A DNA stretch of 64,000 nucleotides from HyVt-477 sp965224605 (GCA_965224605.1 CBDCZP010000001.1:433816-497815); one strand, 5' to 3'; numbered from the stretch's first letter, positions 1-9,114 are shown. Translations and numbers: made by a program. Notes: generated by a model from the sequence alone, not told the origin.

Positions 1-1274
1 CTTGTTCTTATGGACCTGGGCGATACGATATTGATTATGAGGATAAGGGAATTGATTATCCATTGCCTTATGTTCGCTGGACTGAAAAGAGAAATATGTC
101 TGCTTTTCAGGAGTTAATCAAAAGCGGCAAGATTGATCTTTCCTATCTCACGACTCATGAGGTTACTTTGGAAGATGCACCTTCGGCTTACGATATGATT
201 TTGAAAAAATCGGAGCCGTTTTCTGGAATCCTAATTCGTTATGATACGGATAAAGTATTAAAGCAAGAGTCTATTTCGGTTACTCCTGATTCTGTGAATG
301 GTAGTGTCGGCATTGCCTTTATTGGTGCGGGTAATTACGCTCAAGGGAATTTGTTGCCAAATCTTCCTAAAGATAGGGATGTGGTGAATAAAGCGGTAAT
401 GACGGCATCTGGGACAACATCGCGACGGGTTGCCGAGATTTATAAGTTTGAAGTGTGTACTTCTAATAAAGCAGATATCTTTTCAAATGATGCTATTAAT
501 ACCGTCTTTATTTCAACGCGTCATGATACCCACGGACAATATGTGCTCGATGCGCTTGAAGCTGGCAAACATGTTTTTGTTGAAAAGCCGCTGTGTATTT
601 TGGAAGAAGATTTAATTGCAATTGAGAATACCTATAGAGCTAAAGCTCAGGAAGGATGTGCTCCACATCTTATGGTGGGCTTTAATCGACGCTTTTCTCC
701 GCTTTCCAGTCGATTGACAGAGGTTTTTGGTAAAGTCCCGATGTCTATGGTTTATCGAGTCAATGCGGGTTCTATTCCTGCTGACAACTGGATTCAGGAT
801 GGCGACATTGGAGGTGGAAGAATCATTGGTGAAGCGTGTCACTTTATTGATTACATGGTCTTCCTGTGTGGTTCGATGCCAACACGGGTATTTGCTTCTA
901 GTTTGCCTGATCCTCAAGGGTTGAATGATACCGTGACGATTAATCTGGAATTTGCCAATGGTTCTGTTGGTTCGATTATTTATCTTGCCAATGGCAATAA
1001 AGGTTTACCGAAAGAATATATTGAAGTGCATGCCAATGGTATGAGTGCAGTGCTTAGTGACTATCGGGAATTGAAAATTTATGGTTCAGGTAAGCCAGAG
1101 AAGAAGAAACTAGGTAGTCAGAATAAAGGTCAAAAAGTTATGGTTGAGAACTTTGTTAATAGCTTGAAAGGTGGAGAGCCTTTGATACCGGTTGATGAAG
1201 TATTTGCTGTTACGCGTGCTACGCTTAAGGTGATTGAGTCTTTGAAATCACGTCAGTCTGTGAGTGTCGATTAA
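1..1274 (+). CDS. Bi-domain oxidoreductase (ADH-like + Gfo/Idh/MocA), 5' end outside window
   Basis: The frame is open from base 3 to the left edge, so the true start lies outside the window. The first ~80 visible residues (SYGPGRYD, then YVRWTEKRN) look like the end of a medium-chain alcohol-dehydrogenase-type domain. From about base 310 a full Gfo/Idh/MocA domain follows: a Rossmann motif (IAFIGAGNYAQGN) and the family VEKPL motif near base 585. Such fusions are known from surface-polysaccharide clusters, where they probably oxidise or reduce a nucleotide sugar; the substrate cannot be told here. The next gene starts 3 bases after the stop, so the two are probably translated from one mRNA. 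Confidence 0.85.
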   Translation, partial: CSYGPGRYDIDYEDKGIDYPLPYVRWTEKRNMSAFQELIKSGKIDLSYLTTHEVTLEDAPSAYDMILKKSEPFSGILIRYDTDKVLKQESISVTPDSVNGSVGIAFIGAGNYAQGNLLPNLPKDRDVVNKAVMTASGTTSRRVAEIYKFEVCTSNKADIFSNDAINTVFISTRHDTHGQYVLDALEAGKHVFVEKPLCILEEDLIAIENTYRAKAQEGCAPHLMVGFNRRFSPLSSRLTEVFGKVPMSMVYRVNAGSIPADNWIQDGDIGGGRIIGEACHFIDYMVFLCGSMPTRVFASSLPDPQGLNDTVTINLEFANGSVGSIIYLANGNKGLPKEYIEVHANGMSAVLSDYRELKIYGSGKPEKKKLGSQNKGQKVMVENFVNSLKGGEPLIPVDEVFAVTRATLKVIESLKSRQSVSVD

Positions 1275-1277
1275 CTC

Positions 1278-2444
1278 GTGGATGTATTAGAACAAATAGA
1301 AGCATTGGATCATTTAGGCTCTAGTAGTCAATATAAGGGCTATGATCCTTATGATGCTTTAAATAGTCCTGTTCTAAGGTTTTTGTCATTAGGCACAAAA
1401 ATGGGACGTATTGCCGTTATTCAGGTTCTTCGGCGTCTACCGATTAATTTAAGACCACTTTTGTTTGTTCCTAAAGGGCATAATCCCAAAGGTATTGGTT
1501 TATTTTTATGGGGATACGCAAAGCTTTATAGAGCGACTGGAGAAGAACGTTATCTTGCAAAGATTGACCATTTAATTGAATTACTTAACCAGTTAAAAAG
1601 TAAAGGTTATTCAGGTAATTGTTGGGGGTACAATTTTAACTGGCGATCAATGGCCTTTTACGTTCCTAAATGGACTCCTACTATTGTGAATACTTCTTTT
1701 ATTGGACATGCCCTATTGGATGTCTATAAATATACGGGAAAGGAAGAAGCAAAGGAGATGGCGCTTTCCATAAAAAACTTCCTGCTGAATGATTTAAAAA
1801 GAACTCCTGATGGCGATACCTTTTGTTTTAGCTATACGCCGATTGATACACAAATTGTGCACAATGCGAATCTGTTAGGTGCATCTTTGCTCATTCGTTT
1901 GTATCAGTTGACGGCTGATGAAGAAACAAGGGAGGCCGCCCTTGCGAGCCTTGCTTATAGTATGAAATATCAAAAAGATGATGGTTCGTGGTTATATGCA
2001 GAAACCGATATTCAAGGCTGGATTGATTCTTTTCATACTGGATTCAACTTGCAAGCCGTATCGTACTTTCTGGATGCAGGCGAAGCATTGCAATATAAAG
2101 AAGCTTATCAGCGTGGTGTAGCGTTCTATGCAGAAAACTTCTTCCTTGAGGATGGTACTCCTAAGTATTATCACAATAAAACCTATCCTATTGATGTGCA
2201 CTCTCCTGCTCAAGCTATTGTCTTTTTTTCAAGAGAGGCTGGCTCATATACATCGCTTGTGGATAAAGTGTTAGGTTGGATGACTGAACATCTTTACGAT
2301 AAAAAACAGGGATACTTTTATTTTAGAAAAGGGCGGTATCTAAAAAACAAAGTGCTTTATATGAGATGGACACAAGCTTGGGCATTCCATGCATTGACGG
2401 AATATTTTCTTCAGCAGAAGTTAAGGGGTGAAAAAAATGCCTGA
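1278..2444 (+). CDS. Alpha/alpha-barrel (six-hairpin-like) polysaccharide-cluster protein
   Basis: 388 residues, GTG start 3 bases after the upstream stop. There is no signal peptide and no strong membrane segment. The sequence is helical with regularly spaced motifs such as GLFLWGYAKLYRATGEERYL, GNCWGYNFNW, HALLDVYKYTG and DIQGWIDSFHTGFNLQA, the pattern of (alpha/alpha)6 barrels seen in glycan lyases, hydrolases and epimerases. Homologues next to two-domain oxidoreductases are often left hypothetical or carry doubtful enzyme names. I infer a cytoplasmic glycan- or sugar-modifying role from fold and neighbours only. It overlaps the start region of the next gene by a few bases, so it belongs to the same operon. 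Confidence 0.7.
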   Translation: MDVLEQIEALDHLGSSSQYKGYDPYDALNSPVLRFLSLGTKMGRIAVIQVLRRLPINLRPLLFVPKGHNPKGIGLFLWGYAKLYRATGEERYLAKIDHLIELLNQLKSKGYSGNCWGYNFNWRSMAFYVPKWTPTIVNTSFIGHALLDVYKYTGKEEAKEMALSIKNFLLNDLKRTPDGDTFCFSYTPIDTQIVHNANLLGASLLIRLYQLTADEETREAALASLAYSMKYQKDDGSWLYAETDIQGWIDSFHTGFNLQAVSYFLDAGEALQYKEAYQRGVAFYAENFFLEDGTPKYYHNKTYPIDVHSPAQAIVFFSREAGSYTSLVDKVLGWMTEHLYDKKQGYFYFRKGRYLKNKVLYMRWTQAWAFHALTEYFLQQKLRGEKNA

Positions 2445-3213
2445 TATTGAGAATACAGAAACACATAAATCTTGGTTAGGTGGATGTTTCATTAGCAAAA
2501 TTAACATGTCAGATCTCTTGAAAGTTATTCATAGTTGGATTGCTGAAAAAGAAAGGGGTCATTACATTACAGCTATTAATGTCAGCAAGCTGGTAATGAT
2601 GCAAAAAGACAAGAAACTGGCTGATTACATACTGCGAAGCTCTATTAACATTGCAGATGGTTTTCCCATTTTTCTGGCGACCAGACTTCTCGGCAATCCT
2701 GTGCCAGAAAGAATTACTGGTGTGGAATTAATGGAGCGCTTGTTAGTACAAGCTAACAAGAATAAATACCGTGTGTTTTTTCTGGGAGCTAAACCTGAAA
2801 TACTAGAACAGGTATTAGCGAAATGTGCTGTTGAGTACCCGGACTTGATGATTTGTGGAAGTCAGGATGGTTATTACGATAGATCAAAAGAAGAGCTTGT
2901 TGTTCAACAGGTTGCAGCATCAAATCCAGATCTATTGTTGGTTGCTATGGGTATTCCACAAAAAGAATACTTTATTGATGATTATCATTCCGAGTTAAAT
3001 GCCGTATTGAGTCTTCCGGTTGGCGGGGCTTTTGATGTCTATGCAGGCGTGAAGAGTAGAGCGCCTGCCTGGGTGCAAAAAACAGGTGTGGAATGGCTAT
3101 GGCGATCTTTGTATGACGGTTCACGCGCACGTTTGATCTATAAATTTATTCCAACATTTTTCCGAATTTTTATTCAAGAGCTTTTCAATCAACGACTTTC
3201 TTTTAAAAAATAA
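2437..3213 (+). CDS. WecG/TagA/CpsF family glycosyltransferase
   Basis: 258 residues from ATG 2437. That start is preferred over GTG 2428 because TTAAGGGGTGA at 2421-2431 is a near-perfect Shine-Dalgarno for it. Family motifs are present in order: NVSKLVMM and DGFPIFLATRLLG near the N-terminus, TGVELMERLL, VFFLGAKPE, DLLLVAMGIPQKEYF, and the C-terminal LPVGGAFDVYAG...RAPAWVQKTGVEWLWR. This family transfers N-acetylmannosamine-type sugars to a lipid-linked acceptor at the inner membrane. The UDP-ManNAc-forming wecB gene lies downstream in the same operon, which supports a ManNAc or ManNAcA donor. The start overlaps the upstream gene's last codons. Confidence 0.9.
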   Translation: MPDIENTETHKSWLGGCFISKINMSDLLKVIHSWIAEKERGHYITAINVSKLVMMQKDKKLADYILRSSINIADGFPIFLATRLLGNPVPERITGVELMERLLVQANKNKYRVFFLGAKPEILEQVLAKCAVEYPDLMICGSQDGYYDRSKEELVVQQVAASNPDLLLVAMGIPQKEYFIDDYHSELNAVLSLPVGGAFDVYAGVKSRAPAWVQKTGVEWLWRSLYDGSRARLIYKFIPTFFRIFIQELFNQRLSFKK

Positions 3214-3273
3214 ACGTAACTACTCAGATATTTAAACATGACAATTCAAAGTAATACAACTTCTGGAGATACT

Positions 3274-3952
3274 ATGGTTGAACAACAGGATGTAACCGAG
3301 TTCTACCACATGGTATTTCCATCTTCTACCAGCCATAAGGCTTATGAGGAACTAATCCCCGATATTGAAGGTAAACGGGTGGGGGACTTCGGTTGTGGTC
3401 AGTCACTTTTTGCCAAAGCATTACAGCAAAGGAATGCAGATGCTGTATTTCTGGATATATCAGAAACCGTTCTTTCCAGAATTGACTATGGAGAGAAAAT
3501 TAATGCTTCATTAACAGAAATCCCTTTGGAAGATGACCATATGGATATCATCTTTTGTATCGGTGTGGTGCATCATATACCAGAAATGGATGCTGCTATT
3601 GGTGAATTGATTCGTGTATTAAAATCTGGTGGACAGTTATTTATGGGAGTTTATGCGGATAAGACAATCGCTGCAAAACTTCGTCATTCCTATGACAAGT
3701 TTGATTCTGGCTTGATTAAAAACGTTATTAGAAGTGTTTCTTCTGTTGCGATTTACATAAAGAATCGCAAAAATAACTTGCAGTTTGGAAGTATTGAACA
3801 CAAGAAACGTATTGATGATCTGTTGATTACTCCGCTAGTTAGATATTGGTCGCTAGAGAAAGTATGCTTCTATCATTGAAAGTCATGGTGGGAAGATAGC
3901 AGAGGTTAGCAGAATCTCGTCCATGAACGTAATAAGTATTACCAAGAACTAA
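3274..3952 (+). CDS. SAM-dependent methyltransferase, frameshifted near its 3' end
   Basis: Class I methyltransferase: motif I VGDFGCGQS, motif II AVFLDIS, a GVVHHIPEMD segment and LKSGGQLFMGVY. ATG 3274 has GGAG five bases upstream; ATG 3238 has no visible ribosome site. In the genomic frame the protein stops at 3879. Skipping G3862 gives a coherent tail (YASIIESHGGKIAEVSRI...SITKN) ending at TAA 3950-3952, ten bases before the next gene and overlapping its ribosome site, as expected in a tight operon. Hence one extra base near 3862. The catalytic core precedes the shift, so the shorter protein may still work. The substrate is probably a cluster sugar or lipid-linked glycan. Confidence 0.8.
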
Positions 3953-3961
3953 GGAAAATAG

Positions 3962-5695
3962 ATGTTAACGTTAGGGATTCATGATGGACATACAGCTACG
4001 GCTTGTGTCATGGAAGATGGTGAGGTTCTTGCCTGTATATCTGAAGAGCGTATTAATAGAGAAAAAGAATGGCAGGGTTTTCCTGCACTCTCTATCAAGA
4101 AGTGTTTAGAGCTATCGGGTAAAACACCTGAGATGTTTGATGCAGTAGGGTTTTGTTCCATCATGACGCAGATTGGGCATGGCAGTTATCATAAGCCATT
4201 ATGGACAAAACGTGCTTTTGGCTATTTGGCACGGTTGATGCCGTCTAAAATCTTGCAACGTCAAGATAATATCAGGATTGTTCAGGCCATTGGGAATTGG
4301 TCTTCTAAAGGTCATAAAGAAGAATTAGCTCAACAGCTACGAGGTATGGGTTTTACCTGTGACTATGATTTTTATGAACATCATACGTTACATGCAGCAA
4401 CCAGTTTTTATACCAATTGGTATCAACCTGAAAAAAGTTTAATTATTACACTTGATGGTTCGGGTGATGGGGTTTGTGGTTCGATTAGTGTCGGTGAAAA
4501 TGGAAAAATGGAACGGCTGGTAGGCTTGTTTAATTACAATTCTATCTGTGAGTTTTATACCAAGATTACGGAACACTTGGGCATGAAGCCGATGTCCCAT
4601 GAATTTAAGGTAATGGGCATGTCCCCTTATGGTGATGAAAAATACCGTAAGGAATTGGTCACTGAGTTTCATAAATATTTCAAGATTTCGGATAAGAATC
4701 CGCTGGAAATTGTTAATACTAGCGGCTATTGGAAATGGCAGTTTTTTGATCTTTTTAAGAACACTTTGTTTCAGAAACGTTTTGATAATATCGCAGGTGC
4801 AGTACAGGATGTATATGAAGAAGTCGTTCTTCAATGGGTAAAAAATGCGATTAAAGAAACAGGTATACATGATGTAGTGTTATCCGGTGGTGGTTTCATG
4901 AATGTGAAACTGAATGCTAAGGTCTTAGCCATTCCTGAAGTAAAATCATTGTTTATATTCCCAAGCTGTGGTGATGAGGCTAACTCTGTGGGTGCTGCGA
5001 TTCTGGCTTCCATTGATAAGGGTTATGATGCTACTGCTATTAAGCCATTAGAGATGGTTTATTGGGGGCAAGGTCATAGTAATGATGAAGCCAAAGAGGC
5101 CATTGATGCACATCTCCCTAATGAAGGTTTCAAGGTGAGTTTCCACGATGATATTGATACTCATGTAGGTGGAATGTTAGCTGAAGGTCATATCGTTGGG
5201 CGAATGACAGGTAAAATGGAATGGGGTGCACGTTCATTGGGGCATCGGTCTATTGTCGCTAATCCGGGTGATCCATCAATCATCCATAGAATTAATCGAG
5301 CGATCAAGATGCGCGATTTCTGGATGCCTTTTGCACCAGCCGTTCTTGAAGAAAAGGCTGACAAGTATTTCATACGGGACAAAGATTTTCATTGCCCGTT
5401 TATGACGATGGCCTACGAGAGTAAGCCACAAGCACGAAAAGAAATACCAGCAGGATTACACCCCTTCGACGATACAGCAAGAGCGCAGTTGGTCAATGAG
5501 AAAGATCACCCGTCATTTTATAAGATGATAAAAGCATTTGAGGATAAAACAGGAGTTTCAGGAGTATTGAATACTTCTTTTAACTTACATGGTGATGCGG
5601 TTGTTAACAGCCCAGAAGATTCTATTTATACCTTATTGAATTCTGATCTGGATGCTATTCAGATTGAAAATTATTATATTGAACGAGTTCGTTGA
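3962..5695 (+). CDS. NodU/CmcH family carbamoyltransferase
   Basis: 577 residues, full family length. The N-terminal Kae1-like half opens LGIHDGHTATACV, has SEERINREKEWQGFP, the metal-binding pattern YEHHTLHAATSFY, LTLDGSGDG and LSGGGFMNVKLN. The C-terminal YrdC-like half shows GRMTGKMEWGARSLGHRSI and DFWMPFAPAV. The family moves a carbamoyl group from carbamoyl phosphate via a carbamoyl-adenylate to a hydroxyl on a sugar or antibiotic. Inside this operon the likely target is an O-carbamoylated sugar of the surface glycan. A ribosome site AAGGA lies six bases before ATG 3962. The flanking methyltransferases suggest that several decorations are added together. Confidence 0.92.
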   Translation: MLTLGIHDGHTATACVMEDGEVLACISEERINREKEWQGFPALSIKKCLELSGKTPEMFDAVGFCSIMTQIGHGSYHKPLWTKRAFGYLARLMPSKILQRQDNIRIVQAIGNWSSKGHKEELAQQLRGMGFTCDYDFYEHHTLHAATSFYTNWYQPEKSLIITLDGSGDGVCGSISVGENGKMERLVGLFNYNSICEFYTKITEHLGMKPMSHEFKVMGMSPYGDEKYRKELVTEFHKYFKISDKNPLEIVNTSGYWKWQFFDLFKNTLFQKRFDNIAGAVQDVYEEVVLQWVKNAIKETGIHDVVLSGGGFMNVKLNAKVLAIPEVKSLFIFPSCGDEANSVGAAILASIDKGYDATAIKPLEMVYWGQGHSNDEAKEAIDAHLPNEGFKVSFHDDIDTHVGGMLAEGHIVGRMTGKMEWGARSLGHRSIVANPGDPSIIHRINRAIKMRDFWMPFAPAVLEEKADKYFIRDKDFHCPFMTMAYESKPQARKEIPAGLHPFDDTARAQLVNEKDHPSFYKMIKAFEDKTGVSGVLNTSFNLHGDAVVNSPEDSIYTLLNSDLDAIQIENYYIERVR

Positions 5696-5725
5696 ATTTA
5701 GTTATCTAATGGAGTATTGAAAGAT

Positions 5726-6466
5726 ATGTTTACGGATATTTCCAAGAGTTTTTATCAGAAGGTTTATGGGAAAGGATTATGGGATGAGCCTATGTTGACC
5801 TTTTTTCCGCTGGTTAAAAAATACTTGGTAGATCATGATAGGTCTAAAAGAATTCTTGATGCGGCTTGTGGATTTAATAATGAATATATAGCCAAGCTAT
5901 TAAAAGAAGACCATATAAAAAAAGAAAACCTGATTGGTATGGATATTGATGAGAGTGTTCATGAAAAAAACAGCCTTCACTCTGACATCATCATTCAGGA
6001 CATGCATGAGCCGTTTAATATGGAAGGGCTTGGAGGAATGATCTCACTTTATACGTGGGAGCATTTGCATGCTCCAGAAAAGGTATTAAAAAATGCATAC
6101 GATGCGCTTGAGAACAATGGCGTTTTAATTATTATTGCTCCTCAACGTTATTACTACATTTCAACGATTGAAAGAATGTTGCCACCTAAATTAAAAAACC
6201 TTGCATGGAAGTTGCTAAAGTCGAGAGATGTTATGCCGTACCCTGCCTTTTTTGAGCTCTGTACACATTCATCATTAAAAAATGCAGGAGAAAAACAAGG
6301 TTTTGAGATGCTGGAATATACGGCTCTAGAAGTTGCACCCACCTGGTTTAAGACGATCCCCCCTTTGTTTATGATCATGTGCTTGTGGATGTCGATTGTT
6401 AATAAAGTATCTTTCCTTCGTGGTTTGCGTTCAGTTTTTATCTGTGTGCTTGCTAAACGCAATTAA
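5726..6466 (+). CDS. SAM-dependent methyltransferase of the polysaccharide operon
   Basis: 246 residues from ATG 5726 (an in-frame TTG at 5717 sits too close to the GGAG at 5711). Class I fold: motif I ILDAACGFNNEYIAKLL, an acidic turn GMDIDE, LYTWEHLHAPEKVLKNAY and NNGVLIIIAPQRYYY. The C-terminal 60 residues are hydrophobic (FKTIPPLFMIMCLWMSIVNKV), so it may be a membrane-associated enzyme acting on a lipid-linked glycan. It follows the carbamoyltransferase by about 30 bases and precedes wecB by about 20. It is a different subfamily from the methyltransferase at 3274. Confidence 0.78.
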   Translation: MFTDISKSFYQKVYGKGLWDEPMLTFFPLVKKYLVDHDRSKRILDAACGFNNEYIAKLLKEDHIKKENLIGMDIDESVHEKNSLHSDIIIQDMHEPFNMEGLGGMISLYTWEHLHAPEKVLKNAYDALENNGVLIIIAPQRYYYISTIERMLPPKLKNLAWKLLKSRDVMPYPAFFELCTHSSLKNAGEKQGFEMLEYTALEVAPTWFKTIPPLFMIMCLWMSIVNKVSFLRGLRSVFICVLAKRN

Positions 6467-6486
6467 CTCCTATCTCTCAATAAATA

Positions 6487-7590
6487 ATGAAAATAATTAA
6501 TATCGTAGGTGCGCGTCCCAACTTCATGAAAATGGCTCCCATTATTCGAGCCTTGAATAAATATCCTGATGAGTTTGAGCACCTATTAGTTCATACCGGG
6601 CAGCATTATGATGAGCAAATGAGCAAGGCCTTTTTTGATGATCTTGGCATGCCCAAGCCTGATATCGACTTAAATGTGGGATCTGGTTCTCAGGCTGAGC
6701 AGACAGGTCGTATCATGGTTGAGTTTGAAAAGGTTTGTATTGATGAAAAGCCGGATCTAGTAATTGTTGTTGGTGATGTGAATTCAACCATGGCTTGTAC
6801 TATTACGGCGAAGAAGCTGGGCATAAAGGTTGCTCATGTAGAGGCGGGTTTACGTTCCAGAGATATGGGCATGCCAGAGGAAATTAATCGACTCTGCACA
6901 GATGTGCTTTGTGATTATTTATTTACTACAGATTACATGGCTAATGAAAACCTACTGGCTGAGGGTGTTGCTGAGGATAAGATTTTCTTTGTCGGTAATG
7001 TCATGATCGATACACTTTTTGAGCATAAAGAAAAGGCAGCAAAGCTGGATGTACTTGCTGATCTTGGGATGGGTGCTAACCCTTATGCTGTTATGACGCT
7101 ACATCGACCTTCTAATGTAGATCATCGTGAGATTCTAGAAGGAATTCTCAACGTTATTTCGCAGATTAGTCAAGATAGAGGGTTGCCTGTTATTTTTCCA
7201 GTTCATCCAAGAACTAGGAAAATGATTGAGATATTCGGTCTTGATCATTATTTTTCAGATAAGAGCAAATCTAGCGGCATTATTGCTAGTAAACCTCTAG
7301 GGTATCTTGAGTTTCTACATTTGGTGATGAATTCGCAGATCGTTCTTACTGATAGTGGAGGCATACAAGAAGAAACAACCGTTCTAGGTATACCTTGTGT
7401 CACCATGCGTGAAAATACTGAACGTCCAATTACATGTGAAATAGGTAGTAATGTTTTGGTAGGAAGCGATCCCAATGCAATTCTCAAAGCTACTGAAGAA
7501 GGACTTGAGGGAAGCAAGAAAAATAAAGTGCCTAAGTTGTGGGATGGAAATACTGCTACTCGAATTACGGATATATTACTAAAAATATAA
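6487..7590 (+). CDS. wecB: UDP-N-acetylglucosamine 2-epimerase (non-hydrolysing)
   Basis: 367 residues, typical for WecB/MnaA. It opens IINIVGARPNFMKMAPI and carries LVHTGQHYDEQMS, the HVEAGLRSRDMGMPEEINR block, VMTLHRPSNVD, FPVHPRTRKMI, TDSGGIQEE and MRENTERPIT, the known substrate and allosteric site segments. It interconverts UDP-GlcNAc and UDP-ManNAc in the cytoplasm. The WecG/TagA-type transferase upstream would be the natural consumer. It is the last gene of the left operon; the terminator at 7702-7729 follows. Confidence 0.95.
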   Translation: MKIINIVGARPNFMKMAPIIRALNKYPDEFEHLLVHTGQHYDEQMSKAFFDDLGMPKPDIDLNVGSGSQAEQTGRIMVEFEKVCIDEKPDLVIVVGDVNSTMACTITAKKLGIKVAHVEAGLRSRDMGMPEEINRLCTDVLCDYLFTTDYMANENLLAEGVAEDKIFFVGNVMIDTLFEHKEKAAKLDVLADLGMGANPYAVMTLHRPSNVDHREILEGILNVISQISQDRGLPVIFPVHPRTRKMIEIFGLDHYFSDKSKSSGIIASKPLGYLEFLHLVMNSQIVLTDSGGIQEETTVLGIPCVTMRENTERPITCEIGSNVLVGSDPNAILKATEEGLEGSKKNKVPKLWDGNTATRITDILLKI

Positions 7591-7701
7591 TTGTCTGTTT
7601 GATTAAGTGCAGTATCTGGGGCAATTACTGCCTCAATGGGTAATACCAACAGCTATTCTGGATAGCCTTATAAATAGCTGAATAAATATCGGTGAGAATT
7701 T

Positions 7702-7729
7702 AAAAAGAGAGCTTGGCTCTCTTTTTTTG
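7702..7729 (+). terminator. Rho-independent terminator after wecB
   Basis: Perfect 11-bp stem AAAAAGAGAGC / GCTCTCTTTTT with loop TTG, running into a T tract. It lies about 110 bases after wecB and closes the left polysaccharide operon. Confidence 0.92.
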
Positions 7730-7867
7730 TTTCTGAGTATATAAAACTCTAAATTGGCAACCAATAGGACTAAAATTTGGCAAGATTATATGGGAGTCTT
7801 ATAGACAGAATGACTGTTATTGTCACTTGCATTAGTAGCCTAAATGTAACTGAAGTCATAAAAGAAC

Positions 7868-7896
7868 TTGACATTCATCAAAAAAATATTTAATAC
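7868..7896 (+). promoter_or_regulatory. Strong sigma-70-type promoter
   Basis: TTGACA at 7868-7873, exactly 17 bases, then TAATAC at 7891-7896. This is one of the best matches to the vegetative consensus seen in the window. It faces right; the predicted transcript starts near 7903, at the base of the hairpin domain 7904-7976. Confidence 0.75.
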
Positions 7897-7902
7897 TAAA
7901 GT

Positions 7903-8040
7903 GTTGCTAGGGTTAAACGGTATAAAAATACCGACAAGTAGCAATGTAACTCGGCAGGGGTATCTATCACTGCGAGTGTAGGGCTAGTTGTTAAATACGT
8001 GATAATATAAACCAATAAGTCACACGTTGCGCTTTTTAAA
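7903..8040 (+). ncRNA. Candidate structured leader or small RNA
   Basis: Directly after the promoter, TTGCTA (7904-7909) pairs with TAGCAA (7939-7944) around a second helix CGGTAT-AAAA-ATACCG (7918-7933), leaving an asymmetric internal loop. A second hairpin pairs CTCGGCAG (7950-7957) with CTGCGAG (7970-7976), one bulged G. An imperfect ACGTGA / TCACACGT pair (7997-8027) followed by T5 could end a ~135-nt RNA. No known riboswitch class was recognised, and no intact gene follows for over 1 kb. The whole is inferred from base pairing. Confidence 0.35.
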
Positions 8041-8237
8041 AAATAGTGAATAATTACCAATCACTAACGAATAAAATCAATAAGATAGCACCAATTAGCA
8101 TCAATAGATTCATTACATTGAAATGTGCTGAATCTATGGGTGGGCATTAGTCACTAATACTCTAAGTACTAGTACCCCTGATTCTATTTTAGAGAGGGCG
8201 TACTCATGTGGTGTTTTATAAAAAGAATACTATTACT

Positions 8238-8267
8238 CTATCATAAACGAACATTCGTTTATGATAG
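8238..8267. repeat. 13-bp perfect inverted repeat
   Basis: CTATCATAAACGA (8238-8250), loop ACAT, TCGTTTATGATAG (8255-8267). No T tract follows, so it is not a standard terminator. It lies within the unexplained 5' part of the chimeric frame and may be an operator or the trace of an inserted element. Confidence 0.6.
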
Positions 8268-8429
8268 TCATTTGGGATCAGGCAAATACACCAATAAACA
8301 CCGACATTCAGACGTCGATCTCCGGGTTACCACAAATACAAAGAAACATCATTCGTTTCAAATCACATACACGAGAGCGGAACGCACCTCAAAAACCGTT
8401 TTCCCGATGGTGGAAACGGTGGCTTTGCT

Positions 8430-9051
8430 CAGCGAAAGCGTGATTCAGAGCCTACAGGCACAAAACAGACAAGTACTCTGTCACTTCTCCGCAGGTAGCC
8501 ATAAAGCAGGGCGAGAAGACAGTAGCTTATTTGCCCTCGAAGACATGGGCAATGCTGTCGATACTAGCGCCGCCGAACACTGGCTAGACATCCGTTCAAA
8601 CCGCGTACAAGACATCATCAAAAGTCGTCTGGATACCGCGCTTGGCAAAGGTTGTGATGGTGTTGTCCCTGCACGTCTGGATGCCTATGCGCACGATACA
8701 GGTTTTGAAATCAGTGCAGAACAGCAACTCATTTACAACCGCCTGATAGCCAGCGAAGCTCATAACCGAGGCTTAATGGTGGGCTTGAAGAACAACCTGG
8801 GACAAGTCAAGGAACTGGTAGGAGACTTTGATTTTGCCGTCAACGAACAATGCTTTGAAGTGGCTGAATGTGACCTGCTCACACCGTTCATAGTCGCCGA
8901 CAAAGCCGTGTTCAATGTAGAATACCTGCCATTATATCAAACAGATGACAGTGCACGAACCGCATTGTGTGAGGATGCCAACGACAGAAAAATCAGCACC
9001 TTGGTGTTATCGCAAGAGCTGGATGATTCGCTGCGCTTTAGTTGTGTTGAG
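8430..9051 (+). repeat. 622-bp direct repeat, copy 1 (partner 12698-13319)
   Basis: Aligned by eye without gaps to 12698-13319. The four differences are T/C in the codon pair for D-F-D-F, T/C giving Ile/Thr, and two changes near the 3' end giving Arg/His plus one silent. The two copies are in the same orientation and their starts are 4268 bases apart, bracketing the three secreted-protein genes. Confidence 0.95.
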
Positions 9052-9114
9052 GCATCAATCCAATAAACAGTCGATATGTTTGGTGATGTAAAAATTTAAT
9101 TAGTGAGGTAAAAA

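Larger units (their letters stand above)
7591..8205. other. 615-bp non-coding stretch: terminator, promoter and folded leader
   Basis: No convincing protein gene. It holds the wecB terminator, then from 7868 a consensus-like promoter followed by two hairpins (listed separately). The remainder (8040-8205) is AT-rich and I see nothing definite in it. Confidence 0.6.
8206..9066 (+). pseudogene. Truncated chimeric copy of the GH114-like domain
   Basis: A 286-codon frame whose last ~207 codons (from 8430) duplicate the C-terminal domain of the large secreted protein ending at 13343. The duplicated 622 bases differ at only four positions. The first 75 codons match nothing I recognise, lack a signal peptide and contain a 13-bp inverted repeat. 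The copy lacks the start of the barrel (the WQWQLEGEI...DLFD segment present in the full protein), so an active enzyme is unlikely. I read it as a gene remnant left by duplication, although the frame has stayed open. Confidence 0.7.

Noticed and set aside
7901..7980. c-di-GMP (GEMM) riboswitch
   Set aside because: Overall shape is loosely similar, but the conserved GGGCAAA and GCAAAGCC segments are missing.
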